Source: Candidatus Latescibacterota bacterium
Lineage (GTDB): Bacteria > Latescibacterota > 4484-107 > B68-G9
Assembly (NCBI GenBank): GCA_012961755.1
Contig: DTYS01000142.1
Location: 1 to 16,648 of the forward strand
DNA length: 16,648 bases
Reading direction: 5' to 3'
The notes under the pieces are model-generated. The model worked only from the letters and a program-made list of their open reading frames with translations, ran no database searches and was not told where the DNA came from. This document shows positions 14,845-16,648 of the stretch, piece after piece (position 1 is the first letter of the stretch; every line of letters begins with the position of its first letter). The position numbers and the translations under genes were made by a program.

Positions 14845-15507
14845 CTATCGACCTCCTCTCTGAGAGTCGACGATCTCCCGAACTTTCGATATACCTACCT
14901 CCGTAACCCCCAAGTCCAACATCGGCTCCCCGGACCTTCCGGGACGGACGCCCGCTACTTCGGCCAACACGTAGCCGTCTACGGAGGAGGTATCGCCGTC
15001 CCCCACCCGGAGCACCTCGTACCGGTAGGATCCGTCCGGTACCCTCCTTCCACGGTCGTCCTCACCGTCCCATTCCCACAGGTGCTCCCCTTCCTCCTGC
15101 AATCCCAGGTCTACAGAACGTATCACCTTATCCCCGTCCCATATGCGCACCCGGACGTCGGCCGGAGAGTTCAAGGTATATCCTATCAGAGCCCTTCCCT
15201 CGTACAGCGGCACTTCATCCCCTTCAACCTTCACCGACCTTCCTATGAGGGGAAGGGCCGTCCAGGTCTGGTTGGAACGGTACAGCTCGGTAAGCTCCCG
15301 CACGCGGTCGTTGAGGTTCTTCATCTGCTCCAAGGCGCTGAACTGAGCAAGTTGGGCTGCGAACTCAGTGCTTCCTATCGGCTCCAACGGGTCCTGGAAG
15401 CGCAACTGGACGGCTAAGAGCCGGAGGAAATCCTCCTTGCCGAGCTCCACCTTTCGCTCCCGATATTCGTCCGTCTTCGGCAGATCGGATATACCCTGGA
15501 CTTCCAT
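14845..15507 (-). CDS. flgD: FlgD, hook-capping/scaffolding protein
   Basis: A 220-residue hook cap that guides hook polymerisation. The N-terminal export/cap part contains LGKEDFLRLLAVQLRFQDPLEPI (22-44) and EFAAQLAQFSALEQMKNL (48-65). The C-terminal part holds a FlgD Ig-like fold (about 105-170, with GEHLWEWDGEDDRGRRVPDGSYRYEV). The reading frame is open 58 codons further upstream to 15681, but that stretch overlaps the end of the fliK gene and the promoter gap and has no FlgD likeness. ATG 15507 is chosen for its GGGAGGG site and for the normal family start. It is followed two bases later by flgE. Confidence 0.95.
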   Translation of the reverse strand: MEVQGISDLPKTDEYRERKVELGKEDFLRLLAVQLRFQDPLEPIGSTEFAAQLAQFSALEQMKNLNDRVRELTELYRSNQTWTALPLIGRSVKVEGDEVPLYEGRALIGYTLNSPADVRVRIWDGDKVIRSVDLGLQEEGEHLWEWDGEDDRGRRVPDGSYRYEVLRVGDGDTSSVDGYVLAEVAGVRPGRSGEPMLDLGVTEVGISKVREIVDSQRGGR

Positions 15508-15510
15508 GGT

Positions 15511-15517
15511 CCCTCCC
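15511..15517 (-). promoter_or_regulatory. Ribosome binding site of flgD
   Basis: GGGAGGG lies three bases before ATG 15507. It decides the flgD start over the upstream open extension. It also overlaps the start point predicted from the sigma-54-like element, so a transcript from that element would keep only part of it. Confidence 0.6.
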
Positions 15518-15526
15518 GGTTTTGGA

Positions 15527-15542
15527 AGCAAGTTATATGCCA
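15527..15542 (-). promoter_or_regulatory. Candidate sigma-54 (RpoN) -24/-12 promoter upstream of flgD
   Basis: The minus strand reads TGGCATATAACTTGCT. The sigma-54 consensus is TGGCAC-N5-TTGC(A/T), with GG and GC separated by ten bases; here TGGCA, the ten-base GG-GC distance and TTGCT all match. It lies in the only sizeable gap of the block, just before the hook genes, which are sigma-54-dependent in several bacteria. A transcript would start near 15515-15516, only about nine bases before the flgD ATG, which is unusually short. No activator site was recognised, and rpoN itself is not in the window. Confidence 0.55.
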
Positions 15543-15634
15543 AAGACACAAGGTCAAAATTTACGGCATGTTCTGTCAACACCACTGTTTGGATATGGGA
15601 AAAGTTTGCCCACGTGCCCTCCGAATAATTTATT

Positions 15635-16648
15635 TCATCCCGTCCACCCTCGGGACCCCCTCCACCTGCGGGAGGACCCACGACGGTGAGGATGATCGTA
15701 TCCGATCTGTACCTCCCTTGCCGGAGGATGGCCTTCAGCCTTCACATCGAACCGGACCAGCTGTACTCCTCCCTCCACGAGGGTCCGTCGGATCTGGGGC
15801 GATGCCCTCAGGAGCTCATCCCTTATGTGTTGGTCTTGGACCCTCACGGACATGGAGACTGCCCCTGAAGGTCCTCTGGACACTTCCACGTGGACCTGTC
15901 CTGCTCCCTTCACCGACGTCTTAAAGACGAGGTTTATCCTTCCTCTGGACCGCGCGTGGGCCACCTGTGTGGATATCTTCTCTATCTTTGCTGCGAGGGC
16001 TCGGATGCCCCCCGGCGAAAAGTCATGTGCCTGCGTATCGGGGACTTCGCTTTCCGGAGTAGTTACGGTGCCCCCTGCTCCGAGGGCTCGCCCGTAAGTC
16101 CTATCGTCCTGCAGGTGCCTTACGGTGGGCTGCGGGCGTACTTCAGCGGGATCGGAAGGGTTCGCCCGGTTTCCTCGATTATGTCCCGGTCCGAACGTCG
16201 AGACGCGCTCGCGTGGACCCTCCGCCACCGAGGTCGAGCGACCGGGGACGTCCTGTGCCGATAGACCGTCCGTCGCATCCCGGACGCTCCTCTGGGACCT
16301 CACCTCCAGCCGACCGTGGTCAGGAACCATACCGGGACGACCCTTCGTCGGGCGAGCCCTCACCGTGTATCTTGCCGACGGACTTCCCTCTCCCGAAAGC
16401 TCTGGGAAGCTCTCCCCTTCGACAGGGAGGACACCTTGGGTGACCTCTCGGTATCCAAAGCCACTAAGCGATATACCCTCCGAGTGCCCCAGCCCTATGG
16501 GTCCCTTTCCACCCGAAAGCACACTTCTTCCATACCGCCATGCCCCCTCCGTCGGACCGGCAAGTTCCCCCGTTCCATCCGGCCGGGAAGTCCCAAGCCT
16601 GCCTGGCCCGTGCGAAGGTAAAGCTCTAAGACCAGATCTTCCAGCTAA
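15635..16648 (-). CDS. fliK: Flagellar hook-length control protein FliK, C-terminal part (runs off the right edge)
   Basis: The frame is open from the window edge to a TGA at 15635-15637, giving about 337 visible residues; the start lies outside the window. Most of it is low-complexity Pro/Gly/Ser/Arg-rich sequence, as expected for the ruler part of FliK. The last ~100 residues fit the conserved C-terminal FliK domain that contacts FlhB: INLVFKTSVKGAGQVHVEVSRGPSGAVSMSVRVQDQHIRDELLRASPQIRRTLVEGGVQLVRFDV, at roughly 33-98 residues before the end. Its position directly before flgD is the usual one. The divergent N-terminal part gives no independent support, so the call rests on the C-terminal pattern and the neighbours. 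An internal GTG at 16522 exists but there is no reason to think translation begins there. Confidence 0.8.
   Translation of the reverse strand, partial: LAGRSGLRALPSHGPGRLGTSRPDGTGELAGPTEGAWRYGRSVLSGGKGPIGLGHSEGISLSGFGYREVTQGVLPVEGESFPELSGEGSPSARYTVRARPTKGRPGMVPDHGRLEVRSQRSVRDATDGLSAQDVPGRSTSVAEGPRERVSTFGPGHNRGNRANPSDPAEVRPQPTVRHLQDDRTYGRALGAGGTVTTPESEVPDTQAHDFSPGGIRALAAKIEKISTQVAHARSRGRINLVFKTSVKGAGQVHVEVSRGPSGAVSMSVRVQDQHIRDELLRASPQIRRTLVEGGVQLVRFDVKAEGHPPAREVQIGYDHPHRRGSSRRWRGSRGWTG

Larger units (their letters stand above)
15508..15634. other. Intergenic region between fliK and flgD
   Basis: This 127-base stretch is the longest non-coding gap in the window and is more AT-rich than its surroundings. 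It holds the sigma-54-like element and the flgD ribosome binding site. It also has a CACGTG palindrome (15611-15616) of unknown meaning. No convincing terminator stem followed by a T-run was seen after fliK, so read-through from fliK into flgD remains possible. Confidence 0.6.

Noticed and set aside
15532..15579. Sigma-70-like promoter before flgD (TTGACA at 15574-15579 or TTGACC at 15552-15557 with TATAAC at 15532-15537)
   Set aside because: TTGACA has no -10 hexamer at 16-18 bases, and TTGACC to TATAAC is only 14 bases apart. The same bases fit the sigma-54 consensus much better.
15590..15616. Possible terminator hairpin after fliK (GGGCAAACTTTTCCC on the minus strand)
   Set aside because: The stem is only three G-C pairs if a workable loop is allowed, and no T-run follows it.
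15508..15681. Extension of flgD upstream to 15681
   Set aside because: The extra 58 residues overlap the end of fliK, lack family likeness and would place the start before the promoter-like element; ATG 15507 has a good binding site and a normal FlgD start.

Overview
This window is almost entirely one block of flagellar genes, all read from the minus strand, so transcription runs from the right edge towards the left edge. The organism looks like a motile, probably thermophilic, anaerobic-type bacterium of moderately high GC. The pointers are a purine-rich coding strand, frequent AGG/AGA and ATA codons, strong GGAGG-type ribosome binding sites, and the order flgD-flgE-flbD-motA-motB-fliL-fliM-fliN/Y-fliO-P-Q-R-flhB-flhA-flhF-flhG-(small gene)-fliA. 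That order fits Synergistota best, with Clostridia-like or Thermotogota-like lineages as alternatives. This placement is an inference from gene order and style, not from a search.

Layout in transcription order. At the right edge is the C-terminal part of a hook-length control protein (FliK). A 127-base gap follows, holding a close match to a sigma-54 (-24/-12) promoter just before flgD. Then come the hook genes flgD and flgE, the small flbD gene, the stator pair motA and motB, fliL, the switch genes fliM and fliN/fliY, the export-gate genes fliO, fliP, fliQ, fliR, flhB and flhA, the site and number regulators flhF and flhG, a 66-residue two-helix membrane protein of unknown function, the flagellar sigma factor fliA, a 99-residue charged protein of unknown function, and at the left edge the N-terminal 155 residues of an HDOD-domain protein.

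From flgD to the HDOD gene, neighbouring genes overlap or lie within 30 bases of each other (four-base ATGA overlaps at fliO/fliP, flhB/flhA and flhG/66-residue gene). The block therefore looks like one long co-transcribed, translationally coupled unit. Together the genes supply the hook cap and hook, the torque-generating stator (predicted Na+-type from two threonines in MotA), the rotor switch with an intact CheY-binding N-terminus in FliM, the type III export gate, the FlhF/FlhG pair that sets flagellar site and number, and the sigma factor for late genes. Genes for the rod, MS ring, export ATPase, flagellin and chemotaxis are not in the window.

No RNA genes, mobile elements, CRISPR arrays or convincing terminators were seen. 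The parts most worth a second look are the sigma-54-like element with a very short implied leader, an FlhB whose autocleavage motif reads NPTL instead of NPTH, an FlhF with DTPG in place of DTAGR, and the two small uncharacterised genes flanking fliA. I did not find evidence of a wholly new system.
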